DNA of 64,000 nt, taken from assembly GCA_020636005.1 (NCBI GenBank), contig JACJYR010000008.1, positions 1 to 64,000 of the forward strand, given 5' to 3'. This DNA comes from Lewinellaceae bacterium (GTDB taxonomy: Bacteria; Bacteroidota; Bacteroidia; Chitinophagales; Saprospiraceae). This document shows positions 8,199-17,254 of the stretch, piece after piece. Each line of letters begins with the position of its first letter. Positions within the stretch are counted from its first letter, which is position 1. Both the position numbers and the translations under genes were made by a program. The notes beneath the pieces were generated by a model, which worked only from the letters and a program-made list of their open reading frames with translations, ran no database searches and was not told where the DNA came from.

Positions 8199-9533
8199 AT
8201 GACAAAATTCAGTAACCTGCTGACCATCAGCCTCTTTACCCTCTCTTTGATCGCTCTTTTTGCCTCCTGCAAAAAAGATGACCCGATAACACCTGCCACG
8301 GGCGACGCCAAAACTTTTTCCCCTAACAATGGGATGCAACAGGTGGCCACTTCCCGCAGCAACGGAGAGGATGAACTTTGTTTTGAAATCACCTTCCCTG
8401 TCTCCATCGAACTGCCCAATGGCTCCACCCAAGCCGCCAACAGCATGGAAGAACTGGAAACCATTTACGAGAACTGGGTCGCCCAACACCCCGGCGACAC
8501 CACCTGCCCAGCCGTTGTCTATCCTATTACCGTGACGCTGGAGGACGGAACAGCCCAAACCGTACATTCCGATGACGAGTTGTTCAGCTTGCTGGAGGCT
8601 TGTTTCCAGGATGAAATCGGATGGGAGGACTGCTTCACCATTGCTTACCCGGTGACGGTCGTTTATCCCGATGGCACTACCGCTACCGCCGGCAGCGACC
8701 TGCAACTGATGCAGTTGTTTGACAACTGGTACAGCGACCACCCCAACGACACGCTCGACCCGACCGTGGCCTACCCGATCAATGTTACCCTGGCTGACGG
8801 CACCAGCACCACGGTGGGCAGCGACGCCCAAATGGAGGCACTCTTCGAAGACTGCTACGGGGATTGGGGGGGCGAGGAGCCTATCCAGGACTGCTTTGCC
8901 TTCGTCTTCCCGCTGCAGGTGGCCCTGCCGGACGGTACTACCCAAACCGCCAACAGCGACCAGGATCTGGACGATATTTTCATGGCCTGGTTCGACGCCA
9001 ACCCGAACAGCATGGAATTCCCGACCCTCGTGTTCCCCCTGCAGGTGAAATTGCTGGAAACCGGCGAAACCCTGACCCTCGAAAATGAAACGGAACTGAC
9101 CTCCATCCTTGAGACCTGCTATGGCGGCGTCGTTGGGTTTGAGGAATGTTTTTCCTTCAATTATCCCATCACATTGGTGTTGCCCGATGGCACTACACCC
9201 GCCGTCAACTCGGATGAGGAATTGGTCACAGTCATTGAAGCCTGGTACGAAGCCAATCCCAACAGCATGGAGGAAATTTCTTTCCAATACCCCCTCAGCG
9301 TGACGTTGAGCGCGGACGGCTCGGTGGTGACAGTGAACAGCGACAGTGAACTGGAAGCTATTTTTGCCAACTGTTACGATTGCCTGGTGAACGGTGGAGG
9401 CGTCGTGCTGGGCGGGCAAAAAGACACCCCCGCCAAGTTGGTGGTCAAACGCCACAGCAAAATAGCCGGGCAACAGAAGGCACGCATTTCAAAGGCCTTG
9501 ATAGGAAAGGCCAAATCGAAAAGGGGGCGTTAA
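8199..9533 (+). CDS. Surface lipoprotein built of four ~84-residue tandem repeats
   Basis: The 444-residue product has a lipoprotein signal (LIALFASCKKDD, lipobox cysteine near residue 24). From about residue 60 to 410 it consists of four double repeats. Each half has the pattern aromatic-P-[LI]-x-V-x-L-x-DGT-x-x-x-x-x-SD-x-x-L followed by W[YF] or CY, so eight half-units are recognisable (CFTIAYPVTVVYPDGTT, CFAFVFPLQVALPDGTT and others). A basic tail (KAKSKRGR) ends the protein. Similar repeat lipoproteins occur in marine and activated-sludge Bacteroidetes with unknown function. ATG 8199 is chosen because it starts the signal peptide. Confidence 0.8.
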   Translation: MTKFSNLLTISLFTLSLIALFASCKKDDPITPATGDAKTFSPNNGMQQVATSRSNGEDELCFEITFPVSIELPNGSTQAANSMEELETIYENWVAQHPGDTTCPAVVYPITVTLEDGTAQTVHSDDELFSLLEACFQDEIGWEDCFTIAYPVTVVYPDGTTATAGSDLQLMQLFDNWYSDHPNDTLDPTVAYPINVTLADGTSTTVGSDAQMEALFEDCYGDWGGEEPIQDCFAFVFPLQVALPDGTTQTANSDQDLDDIFMAWFDANPNSMEFPTLVFPLQVKLLETGETLTLENETELTSILETCYGGVVGFEECFSFNYPITLVLPDGTTPAVNSDEELVTVIEAWYEANPNSMEEISFQYPLSVTLSADGSVVTVNSDSELEAIFANCYDCLVNGGGVVLGGQKDTPAKLVVKRHSKIAGQQKARISKALIGKAKSKRGR

Positions 9534-9560
9534 AAGCCTGTATCCCGGAAACCTGATCCT

Positions 9561-9600
9561 GCGCCTGCCGGTAGTGAAATACTGGCAGGCGCTTCTTTAT
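9561..9600 (+). terminator. Rho-independent terminator
   Basis: A 13-bp stem with one G-U pair (GCGCCTGCCGGTA / TACTGGCAGGCGC) and a GTGAAA loop is followed by TTCTTTAT, 27 bp after the repeat lipoprotein. Confidence 0.8.
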
Positions 9601-9763
9601 AGGCCCACAGCAACACCTCGCCATATTGAATACATTCGCCGCCAAAGGCGATGGCAAGCCTTGCGCGGGACTGCCTGCTAAAAAAAGGGCCTGAATGTTT
9701 CATTCAAATACCTTTTGGGCCAAAATTGAAAACCAGGGTCAAAACACCCGAACACACCCACAT

Positions 9764-12454
9764 TCACCACTCCACTAGTACAAAAAAGCTAGGCGTAATC
9801 CTCGCCGCCAGGCGCCCGAGTTCCTGTAATTGATAGGAATCCTGTGGCTCATCCAGCGGGGGTGTTTCCAGTAAAAAGTCTTTGTCCAGGAAGTTTTTCC
9901 GGTTCAGCAGGTTATAGATTGCCAGGCCTGCTTTTCCGCGGGAGCGCTTTTTCGACCACTTGTAGGTAGCGCTCACGTCCACCCGCACGGAGCCAGGCAG
10001 GCGCAGGTTGTTCAATTGATCGAAGTCCAGGGCGTAGGACGTGCTGTCCGCCGTGCATTCCGGGCAGCTTGCCTCCACGACGCGTGGCCGGGAATAGGGG
10101 CTGCCGCTGCGCAGGGCGAGGTTGGCGGCAAAGTCCCAGCGATTGAGGGCCAGCATGTTCACCCAGTTCAGGCGGTGGCGGATGTCGTGGCGGGCAGGGT
10201 AAGGCTGGCCGCCGTTCAGTTCCGGGAACTGTTGCCGCACCCCGGCCAGTGAATAGGACAGCCAGACGCTGTACGGGGGGAGGCGTTTTCGGATCAAAAA
10301 ATCAAAACCGGCAGCGGCCGACTCGCCGTTGAAGGCCAGGGGCCGCTCGAAGCCCTTGTCCACCCGGAGGTTGAGCGAGGTAAGGTTGGTGCTGCCCTTT
10401 AGGTAAAACTCGCCGTCCACGAGGAGCGATTTGGTTTCGTAGGCCGCACCGAGGGTGACCTGGGCCAACTGCTGGGCGGGGATGTCCTTGCCTGCCACCG
10501 CCCAGAGCGGTTCGCCCGCCCCGAGGTCGCCGTAGTCAATGATTTGGAACACAAACTGGTAATAGCTGCCCAGGCTGCCTTTTACCAAAAAACCATCGCC
10601 GTCCAGGCGTCCCTTTTTGCCGTAAAAAGGCCGCCAGTTGACGTTCAGCCTCGGCTCCGGGTAGTGCAGGGAGCGTGTGGGGAAGAAGTTTTCCCGCAGG
10701 CCGAAGGTCAGATCCAGTTTGTCGCCGGGCCGGAAGTTGTATTCGGCATAGAGGGTGTGCAGGCCGGTGCGGGCGGTATCGTTCGACCAGATGTGCGCCT
10801 CTTGCTTCACGGCGTTGGTGTCCCGGTACACGATCATGGCCTCCTGTACGCTGAGTTGGTAGCCAGCCGCCAGGGCGTGTTTTTTCCCAACTTTCCATTG
10901 GTGGTGGAACTGGGCGGAAAAGTCGGCCATTTCGTTGTCGGTGTTCCACCGGTAGGTAAATGGGCGCTCCCGGTCGCCGTCGTTGTACTGGAGAGTGTAA
11001 TGGTTGGAAAAAGCGCTGACGGCCACTTTGTACCGGATGTGGAAATTCCTGGACCAATCGGCCTGGTGCTGCCAGCTCAGGCCCACGTTTTCGGCATCGA
11101 TCAGATCCCTGGTTTCGGTGTAGTAGGTGCTGTCGTCGCGGGAAAAGCGGTAGTCCAGGTGGTCGTTGCTGTAGTAAAAGCTGATGGCGTGGCGGCCCTT
11201 CCGCCTTCCCTGCCAGTTCAGCTTGAGGTTGGCATCGCCGAAGCTGACGGTGGGCTGCCAGATGACCGACCCTCCCTTTTCAACTTCCTGCAGGGCGATT
11301 TTGCCATTTTGAAAAGCCTGGTTGAAAAAATTCTGGTAGGCCGTAGATTGCAGGCCATCCACGTAAGACCGGCGGTTCGACACCCGCAACGAGTATTTTT
11401 TCTTGAAAAGCGGCGCCTCGAAAAAAGTCTGCACGCTGAGCAGGTTCATGCCTGCGCCCCAGTGGATTTTCTCGACAGGTGCATCGCTGGCCCGGATGTC
11501 AATCACGCTGGAATTCCGCCCGCCATACGTTGCCCCGAAGTTGCCCCGCCACACGTCCACTTCGTCCACGGCATAAGAATTAAAGGCATCGTACAGGCCG
11601 AAAAAGTGGCCCGTATGGTAAATCGGGATGCCTTCCCACAGTACCAGATTTTGGTCGGGCGTGCCGCCCCGCACGTTGAGGCGGGCGGGCGTCTCGTCGG
11701 CGCTGCCGATGCCGGGCAGCAGTTGCAGGATGCGCATCACGTCGGGCTCGCCCCAGCCGGGCATGGTGGGTATTTTGTCTTTTTTAAAATGGAAACTGCC
11801 GTCGCTGCCCAGTTGCACCATGTCCGTCGCAAAGTCGCGGATGATGATGTCGGGCATGAGGTTTTCAGCAAATTTCATCGAAAAGGACTGGCAGGGCTTG
11901 TTTAGTAAATCGGCTACGGCCACCGTCTGCACCTCGTAGCCCAAATAGCTGATTTTTAAAGAGTCTTTTTGGGTAAAACGTCCGTTCAAAGTGAAGCCGC
12001 CTTTTTCGTCAGCCGCTGTGCCGCTCGGGGAGTTTGGGATGTAGGCAATGGCACCGGGCAACGGCTCGCCGGTCTCCCCGTCGAGGATGCTGCCGCAGAG
12101 GGACATGGGCGGTGGCCCGCTGTCGGGGGGCAACTCCCGGCCCGGTTTCCATTTCAGCAAAACATAGCGGCGGTCGAGGGTTTCAAAATCAAGGCCCGTA
12201 CCGGCCAGGAGGGTCTGGAGCGCTTCCGCCAGGGGCTTTTTTTTAAAAACGCAGGTGACGAATTTGTCCTGCACGGCGGCATCGTCGAAGGAAAAGGAGA
12301 GGCCATAGGCTTTTTCCCACTCCTGCAGGGCAGCGGCCAAAGCGGTGTTTTTGAAATTGGCGGACACAAACAACTCTTCCTGCGCGATGGCGGAAGCAAC
12401 CATTTGAACAGCAAACAAACAAACTAGGACAATTCTCCGGACAGTTGGATTCAT
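9764..12454 (-). CDS. TonB-dependent outer membrane receptor with STN domain
   Basis: The 896-residue product has a signal peptide (residues 1-24, ending ASAIAQ), an STN-like domain at about 28-95 (NTALAAALQEWEKAYGLSF), a carboxypeptidase-regulatory-like domain at about 108-190, a TonB plug at about 225-325 (RLNVRGGTPDQNLVLWEG) and a beta barrel ending in FFVLVEW, an aromatic outer-membrane terminus. It resembles the receptor at 4211 but has no adjacent sigma/FecR pair. The ligand is unknown. ATG 12454 is preferred over 12481 because it opens the signal peptide and lies 24 bp after a TACCTTTG box. Confidence 0.88.
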   Translation of the reverse strand: MNPTVRRIVLVCLFAVQMVASAIAQEELFVSANFKNTALAAALQEWEKAYGLSFSFDDAAVQDKFVTCVFKKKPLAEALQTLLAGTGLDFETLDRRYVLLKWKPGRELPPDSGPPPMSLCGSILDGETGEPLPGAIAYIPNSPSGTAADEKGGFTLNGRFTQKDSLKISYLGYEVQTVAVADLLNKPCQSFSMKFAENLMPDIIIRDFATDMVQLGSDGSFHFKKDKIPTMPGWGEPDVMRILQLLPGIGSADETPARLNVRGGTPDQNLVLWEGIPIYHTGHFFGLYDAFNSYAVDEVDVWRGNFGATYGGRNSSVIDIRASDAPVEKIHWGAGMNLLSVQTFFEAPLFKKKYSLRVSNRRSYVDGLQSTAYQNFFNQAFQNGKIALQEVEKGGSVIWQPTVSFGDANLKLNWQGRRKGRHAISFYYSNDHLDYRFSRDDSTYYTETRDLIDAENVGLSWQHQADWSRNFHIRYKVAVSAFSNHYTLQYNDGDRERPFTYRWNTDNEMADFSAQFHHQWKVGKKHALAAGYQLSVQEAMIVYRDTNAVKQEAHIWSNDTARTGLHTLYAEYNFRPGDKLDLTFGLRENFFPTRSLHYPEPRLNVNWRPFYGKKGRLDGDGFLVKGSLGSYYQFVFQIIDYGDLGAGEPLWAVAGKDIPAQQLAQVTLGAAYETKSLLVDGEFYLKGSTNLTSLNLRVDKGFERPLAFNGESAAAGFDFLIRKRLPPYSVWLSYSLAGVRQQFPELNGGQPYPARHDIRHRLNWVNMLALNRWDFAANLALRSGSPYSRPRVVEASCPECTADSTSYALDFDQLNNLRLPGSVRVDVSATYKWSKKRSRGKAGLAIYNLLNRKNFLDKDFLLETPPLDEPQDSYQLQELGRLAARITPSFFVLVEW

Positions 12455-12478
12455 GCGGTTGTTGGACTTATTGCCGGG

Positions 12479-12486
12479 CAAAGGTA
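12479..12486 (-). promoter_or_regulatory. Candidate -7 box (TACCTTTG) for the TonB receptor
   Basis: Read on the minus strand, TACCTTTG matches TAnnTTTG and lies 25 bp before the receptor ATG. The -33 element is not clear. Confidence 0.4.
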
Positions 12487-12590
12487 TGGAGTTGAAAGCG
12501 GGTGTTGGGGGGAAAACGATTTTGATTGGGAATGCCCTACTGGCAGGGCCAGCGCAAAAGTGTAAACAACGGAGGGTGTCCGAGCCGGCT

Positions 12591-12932
12591 CTACCCTGGA
12601 AAATACTTCGTCACCAATTTCGGCGGTGCAACGGTCAACCAGGCCGTTTTCAGGGCATCCTGCAAAAAAACTTCTTCTGCCGAGCTTAATTCGATCACCG
12701 TCCAGCCCTGTTTGCCCCAACCCCCTGCCACCGGGTAGCAGCTTCCCTTTCCCATGGCCGAAAAAACGGATTGATCCACTTCGTTCAGTTTGACGACTAC
12801 TTGCTGTTTTTCAGCAGAATGCGTGGCAAATATTTTCCCATTGATGCGGAAAGCGTTTTTTTCAAAATGGGGCTGCTCCATCGTTTCGGGGAGGGCAAGC
12901 GCCAGTTGGCGGACGGTTTCGCTGGTGATCAT
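12591..12932 (-). CDS. MmcQ/YjbR family protein
   Basis: This 113-residue protein belongs to the small MmcQ/YjbR (CyaY-like fold) family annotated as DNA-binding. Family features include the LALALPETMEQPHF N-terminus, KIFATHSAEKQQVVVKL strands and the closing APPKLVTKYFPG. The family's function is not well established and length is typical (110-120). Starting at ATG 12932 gives the standard MITSETVRQLAL opening. It lies upstream of the TonB receptor on the same strand but about 105 bp away, so a shared transcript is uncertain. Confidence 0.8.
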   Translation of the reverse strand: MITSETVRQLALALPETMEQPHFEKNAFRINGKIFATHSAEKQQVVVKLNEVDQSVFSAMGKGSCYPVAGGWGKQGWTVIELSSAEEVFLQDALKTAWLTVAPPKLVTKYFPG

Positions 12933-13083
12933 GGACTGAGGAAAAAGTTTAAAAGCAAAAATAGGCGACAAGTGCCGATGGCTTTAATCATCCTGGAATT
13001 TTATTTATCATTGCGCAGCCCTGTAAAATATTTTCTTCTGTTTCCCAACAAACAGGATTGTTCTCATTCTCTCACCCCTTCCT

Positions 13084-13665
13084 ATGGCAGTCGAAATCAC
13101 CGAAATATTTTATCCAATCAACAGAAAAGAATGGCGCTCCTGGCTCGAAACCCACCACCGGATCAAGCCGGAAATCTGGCTGCAACGGTTCGTCAAAGCC
13201 AGCGGCCAGCCCTCCATCGGCTACGACGACCTCGTGGAAGAATGCCTCTGTTTCGGCTGGATTGACGGCATCGTTAAAAAACTGGACGCCGCCAGCAACG
13301 TGCAGCGCATCACGCCCCGCCGCAAAAAAACCTTCCTCTCCGAACTGAACCGCCAGCGGGTCTGGAAACTGCAACGGCAAGGCCTGATGACCCCTGCCGG
13401 CATTGCCCCCATCGAAGACCAGATCGGTTCGCCGGAAGATCCTTTTGAGATACCTGATTGGGTGTTGGAACAACTGCAACGGGATGCGCAGGTCTGGAAG
13501 AATTTCGATGCCTTCCCCCACTTCTACAAGCGCCTGAAAATTGGCTGGATAGCGGAAATCAGGAGCGACAGCCGCCGGGCCGAAGCGCAAAAACGGCTGG
13601 ATTATTTGATAAAAATGACGGGGCAGGGGAAGCGGTACGGGACGGAGCCGCTGGCAGGCTTTTGA
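13084..13665 (+). CDS. YdeI/OmpD-associated family protein
   Basis: The 193-residue cytosolic protein carries the YdeI-family core: IGYDDLVEECLCFGWIDG near residues 45-63 followed by RITPRRKKTFLSELNRQRV, then a C-terminal YdhG/AAWKG-like helical domain with the repeated basic tail. Family members have been linked to stress and antimicrobial-peptide resistance, with no settled biochemical activity. Its 3' end overlaps by 64 bp the tail of the truncated FtsH-like frame on the other strand. Confidence 0.8.
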   Translation: MAVEITEIFYPINRKEWRSWLETHHRIKPEIWLQRFVKASGQPSIGYDDLVEECLCFGWIDGIVKKLDAASNVQRITPRRKKTFLSELNRQRVWKLQRQGLMTPAGIAPIEDQIGSPEDPFEIPDWVLEQLQRDAQVWKNFDAFPHFYKRLKIGWIAEIRSDSRRAEAQKRLDYLIKMTGQGKRYGTEPLAGF

Positions 13666-13973
13666 AGCATGGCCTGGCCGGAAGGTATTTTGGCGTAAAC
13701 GCTTTGCCCGGGTTTTTCTTTTTGGATGAAAACGTCTGCCTTCTTTTTATTGACGACGCCTATTTTTTGGATGCCCTGATTGGCCAGCATTGCCTGGCAG
13801 AACTTGGACAAAGGGACATCTTCGGCTTGTTTTGAAAAAATGAACAGGACACCTGCCAGGGCAATAATGCGATAGGCAGTAGCAAATCCAGGAGAATTTC
13901 TTACCCAAGAAAAATTGCGGTTTTCGGGTTTATCAGGCGGCTGGTTGCCGGAAGGGGGAGTCTGTTTTGCCAT
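13602..13973 (-). pseudogene. FtsH N-terminal fragment (truncated protease gene)
   Basis: The 123-residue frame begins MAKQTPPSGNQPPDKP, has a membrane helix (ATAYRIIALAGVLFIFS) and then VPLSKFCQAMLANQGIQKI followed by GVVNKKKADVFIQKE. This matches the start of Bacteroidetes FtsH, where a lysine-rich N-terminus, one helix and the periplasmic '..F..ML..gdv.kI.VVNk..v.vyIk' domain precede the AAA+ and zinc-protease domains. Those domains (about 500 residues) are absent. After residue about 92 the frame leaves the family and runs antisense into ydeI. It could be a decaying partial duplicate or a small expressed protein. Confidence 0.55.
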
Positions 13974-14398
13974 TAAGGCTGTTTGGAGGTTCGTTAAAAA
14001 AAATAAGTACGCCAAGTTTGGCTTGCGGATAGTGGCAAAGGCTCAACAATAGTGAAATAAAAACGGATAGGGGGCATGTAGTTCACCCTAACATTTTTAG
14101 AAATTTTACAAAAAAAGTGGCTGTCTCATAAGGCAATATTGATATTCGGAAACCAAACGTTTTACACAAAGGCACTAAGGCACAAAAGAATATTAATCGG
14201 GGACTTTATGGCTTTGTGTTAAACAATGGTTGGCGTCATTTTCCAAAAATTGACTTATGAGACGGCCTCCACCGGTTGTTTGCAACTTGAGCTGAAAACG
14301 AAATGCCAGGTAAGATTACAGCGAAAGATAGGGAGCTTTTTGGGAGGCGGCATTGTAGGGGTGGTTTTGTTTTTTAGTAACTAATGTGCAGGATGTAG
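13974..14398. other. Intergenic region, MITE only
   Basis: Apart from the 149-bp inverted-repeat element at 14119-14267 nothing is recognisable. The flanks are AT-rich with short frames lacking coding signal. Confidence 0.5.
14119..14267. mobile_element. 149-bp MITE-like element with GGCYGTCTCATAAG termini
   Basis: The left end GGCTGTCTCATAAG (14119-14132) and right end CTTATGAGACGGCC (14254-14267) are inverted repeats with one mismatch. Similarity extends inward to about 24 bp (AGGCAATATTG against AGTCAATTTTTG). Ends of this type resemble those of IS1182/IS5-like transposons. There is no transposase in the window, so this would be a non-autonomous derivative. Confidence 0.7.
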
Positions 14399-15802
14399 TT
14401 ATTTAATCAAAGCGTATTCCAGCCGTAAACTCACCCCGATGCCATACAGTTTTACATCGCCATGCCCGACGCCCCGCAGCGGGAATTGCGCATAAGGCGC
14501 AAACCTGACAGCAAGCCTCTCTGACACCCAGCTGTTATAACCTACCGACAATGCGCCGATCCCAAACCAGTAATTCCCATTTTCATTGGTGGACCAGCGG
14601 TTGATGTGGTTAGGGTTGTAATAAGTGTAGTCGTAGATGTAGTCTTCTGAAAAAAGAAAATACGAGGCCACTCCTAGGGTGCCAAAAAGGCCAGAATGCC
14701 GATGCCCCCCCAAGAAGTAGCTGATTTCAATTGGCACTTCGAGCATGTCGCAAGTACCACGGGTGGCCACCAGTTTATCCAGATTGGGAAATGTTTCGGG
14801 CAGTTGAAATTCCCCTTTTCCAGCAACATATTTCATTCGCAGATAGCTCGCACCAATGCCCAGGCCAAAACGCTCCCTGTAACGGTATTCGAGGTGGAGG
14901 CCGAATTTCCAATTGAGACGGGAAAAGTCGCCAAAGCCGACTGAGTTAAGTTCAGGGCCGCCGCCAATGCCGATAATGAGTTCATTGCCGATGGATATAC
15001 CGCCATTGACCATAACAGAATTCCATTCGCCAAGCGGCAAAGTGAGCGACGGGATAGCCCCATTGTGGGAAATATACGGGCTTGGCACAGGTAAAAAAGT
15101 TAAACCGGGCAGGAGCGCCGCCCTGTCATCAGGCCTGGACGGTAAGCCATTTTCCGCAAGTGTGCCCTTATCGGGTTCGCCATCCGCAATTGCCGGCTCC
15201 GCTGGCACCTGCACACGATCCCATTCATTACGGCTGCCGCTTTCGGCTGCCGCTGGCGGTGCTTGTGCTTTTGATTCCTTCGTTGCTCCTTCGGAAATCC
15301 CTTGAGATAGCTTCCGTTGGTTGGATGGCTTTTTGTAAAAAACAACTTTCCGCTCTTCCCCATGTCCTGTTGCGCCGGCCGGCGCTGGCTCCTGCTTTCC
15401 GGTTTCGCCTAAACCTGTCTTTTGTTTCGTGTAGCCCGAAGCCCGTCCTTTTTGGGCCGCTTCTGAATGCTTGTTATTTTGTTGAAAATCAGCAGACTCC
15501 AATTCGCCGCCTGCCTCGGCTTGGTTTTGCTCCGGTTTATTTTGCACCACTCTACTTTCCTCAATGTTTGGCTTTATGCTTCCATCATCCACCCGCTCCT
15601 TGCCCCACAGAAAGAACATAACTACAGCTATTGCCACTGCCCCAATTATTCCTGAAGCCCACCAAATTAGCCAACGGCGGCGCTTGTCCTTGTCAAGCAT
15701 CCTATCCATCTGCTCCCAGGCAGCAGGGTTGTACTCGAAATCGAACTGCTCCGATCCTTGCTGGAATAACTTGTCCGTGTCTTTGTCTGTCCAGTTTGGC
15801 AT
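14399..15802 (-). CDS. Membrane-anchored protein with C-terminal outer-membrane-type beta-barrel domain
   Basis: The 467-residue product has a soluble N-terminus (residues 1-43) with conserved-looking FDFEYNPAAWEQMDRML, one transmembrane helix at about 44-66, a long low-complexity linker rich in E/Q/A/K/S (about 70-235) and a C-terminal porin/PorT-like beta-barrel domain (about 260-467; GLHLEYRYRERFGLGIGASY). In Saprospiraceae such proteins follow ECF sigma genes and the N-terminal part may act as an anti-sigma domain, which is an inference. It lies 33 bp downstream of the sigma gene at 15836 and is probably co-transcribed. Confidence 0.7.
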   Translation of the reverse strand: MPNWTDKDTDKLFQQGSEQFDFEYNPAAWEQMDRMLDKDKRRRWLIWWASGIIGAVAIAVVMFFLWGKERVDDGSIKPNIEESRVVQNKPEQNQAEAGGELESADFQQNNKHSEAAQKGRASGYTKQKTGLGETGKQEPAPAGATGHGEERKVVFYKKPSNQRKLSQGISEGATKESKAQAPPAAAESGSRNEWDRVQVPAEPAIADGEPDKGTLAENGLPSRPDDRAALLPGLTFLPVPSPYISHNGAIPSLTLPLGEWNSVMVNGGISIGNELIIGIGGGPELNSVGFGDFSRLNWKFGLHLEYRYRERFGLGIGASYLRMKYVAGKGEFQLPETFPNLDKLVATRGTCDMLEVPIEISYFLGGHRHSGLFGTLGVASYFLFSEDYIYDYTYYNPNHINRWSTNENGNYWFGIGALSVGYNSWVSERLAVRFAPYAQFPLRGVGHGDVKLYGIGVSLRLEYALIK

Positions 15803-15835
15803 GTGATGGTTAGTGGTTTGTAGCTTGGGGTTGGG

Positions 15836-16390
15836 TCAAATAGTTACGTTTAGTTTTTTCATGACCAGTTCCTGCAGCTTCGCCCTGGCCCTGGTCAGGT
15901 TCGATTTTGAGGTGCTCACTGTGATGCCTAGATGCTGGGCAATTTCCTCGTGCTTAAAGCCATCAATGACGTACATGTTGAAGACCGTCCGATAGGCAGT
16001 GGAAAGAGACTGGACGATGCCTATTAATTCCCTGTAGCTGATGCGGCTCAGGATGTCTTCCCGATCCGGTAAGTGCCTTGCTTCTTCCATGCTCACTTCC
16101 ATTTTGAATTTTCTTTGCTTTTTGATGTGGTTGATGGCCGTATTCACCAAAATTGTCCGGAACCAAGGTTTGAACGGCATCGAGGCGTCGAACTTTTTGA
16201 TGTTCAGGAAAACTTTGAGGAACCCTTCGTTCAAAATAAAAACCGCCTCCTGCTCGTGATCCGCATAACGGATGCAGATGCTCATGCCATAGGCGTAGTA
16301 CATACGGTACAGGGCATGTTGGCTGCTGCGATCCTGCTTGCAGCACCCGGCAAGTATTTGCTCAATGTCAGTTTCGGCGAATCGTTGCAT
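15836..16390 (-). CDS. RNA polymerase sigma-70 factor, ECF subfamily
   Basis: The 184-residue protein shows region 2 (VFLNIKKFDASMPFKPWFRTI near residues 60-80, LVNTAINHIKKQRK) and region 4 with helix-turn-helix FKHEEIAQHLGITVSTSKSN near residues 142-161. It belongs to a different ECF group from the sigma factor at 2362 and has no FecR neighbour. The membrane-anchored barrel protein just downstream is the likely regulatory partner. ATG 16390 is preferred over the in-frame TTG at 16420. Confidence 0.88.
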   Translation of the reverse strand: MQRFAETDIEQILAGCCKQDRSSQHALYRMYYAYGMSICIRYADHEQEAVFILNEGFLKVFLNIKKFDASMPFKPWFRTILVNTAINHIKKQRKFKMEVSMEEARHLPDREDILSRISYRELIGIVQSLSTAYRTVFNMYVIDGFKHEEIAQHLGITVSTSKSNLTRARAKLQELVMKKLNVTI

Positions 16391-16447
16391 CCGGTTGGTT
16401 ACGGTTTTCCACCTGTACAAAGGAAATTTTCAATTGGCTGCGTTTCA

Positions 16448-16551
16448 GGATCGAAGAAAAAATAATCCCGATGTGAAATCGGGATTATTTTTAAAAAACC
16501 CTTCCAGGGCTGGGGTTTCAACATCAAAACAGGGAAGTTATTTTTTCATCG
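16448..16551 (-). repeat. Dispersed ~105-bp repeat, copy 2 (uninterrupted)
   Basis: Read on the minus strand, this copy contains GATGAAAAAATAACTTCCC, a GAAACCCCAG block, the TTTTTT run and the hairpin AATAATCCCGAT-ttcac-ATCGGGATTATT followed by TTCTTCGATCC. It lies upstream of the sigma gene. The hairpin plus T-run may act as a terminator in either direction. Confidence 0.75.
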
Positions 16552-16694
16552 TTACCTAGGGGAAATTTCATTGAAGCATTTTCAAAACGGCACTGCCGAT
16601 CTGCCACACAGTACAAGTTGAAAGAGAAGCAAGATTTAATGAAATAACGAAATCTTCCTCAATCAATTCAAGTTGGAAAAGGGTAAAAAAACTA

Positions 16695-17207
16695 TCAACT
16701 CAACCCTTCAAACACTTCGTCCAAATCGAGGGCAATGCCGTTGGTGGGATCGGAGAATTTGCCGGTAGCATAGGTCTTGAATTTTTCATCCGGCGTGAAA
16801 ACACTGACCGTCCGGGCGGAGGGGATAATGAGCCAGGCCGATTTGACCCCGGCGGGGAAGTAGTTTTCAAAAATCTTGTCCTTCACGTCCTCGATGCGCT
16901 GGCTGGGAGAAAGGATTTCGATGGCGGTGAGGGGCGGTTCTTTCACCTTTACGATGTCTTTCGAGAGCGACAGTTCCCGTTTTGTGAAAATGGCGATGTC
17001 CGGCACGGTCGGGCGCTGGGCATTGGGCAAGTCCAGATCCACTTCCGAAGCGATGGTGTATTGTTTACCGTAGTGGAGCCGCAAGGCGACCCCGATGTTT
17101 AATTGGATGACGGAATGGTTGATGCTGGGCATAGGTTTTCCTCTTTCTGTTTCGTAATCAGTTTCTACTAAGGCCGGATTTTCTATCGGGATTTCTTCTT
17201 TGTACAT
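16695..17207 (-). CDS. Uma2 family endonuclease (DUF820)
   Basis: The 170-residue protein has the Uma2 PD-(D/E)XK-like core: NHSVIQLNIGVALRLHYG, then VPDIAIF with the metal aspartate near residue 90, IEILSPSQ near 117 and a SAWLII strand near 143. Uma2 proteins are abundant in Cyanobacteria and Bacteroidetes; their target is not settled. It stands alone between the sigma operon and the SNF2 helicase. A TAAATTTG box lies 15 bp before the ATG. It is the first of three Uma2 genes in the window. Confidence 0.85.
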   Translation of the reverse strand: MYKEEIPIENPALVETDYETERGKPMPSINHSVIQLNIGVALRLHYGKQYTIASEVDLDLPNAQRPTVPDIAIFTKRELSLSKDIVKVKEPPLTAIEILSPSQRIEDVKDKIFENYFPAGVKSAWLIIPSARTVSVFTPDEKFKTYATGKFSDPTNGIALDLDEVFEGLS

Positions 17208-17222
17208 GATTTGAAATTTTTA

Positions 17223-17230
17223 CAAATTTA
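17223..17230 (-). promoter_or_regulatory. Candidate -7 box (TAAATTTG) for Uma2
   Basis: Read on the minus strand it matches TAnnTTTG, 15 bp upstream of the Uma2 start and followed by TAAAAATT, similar to the leaders of the other two Uma2 genes. Confidence 0.4.
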
Positions 17231-17254
17231 CGGAAATAATTCCGCTTTCACCTC

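Noticed and set aside
8184..9473. Long minus-strand open frame (429 codons)
   Set aside because: It lies antisense to the repeat lipoprotein and mirrors its repeats as low-complexity sequence.
10544..11905. Long plus-strand open frame (453 codons)
   Set aside because: It is the antisense shadow of the TonB receptor at 9764-12454; the protein lacks any recognisable domain and the receptor frame is clearly real.
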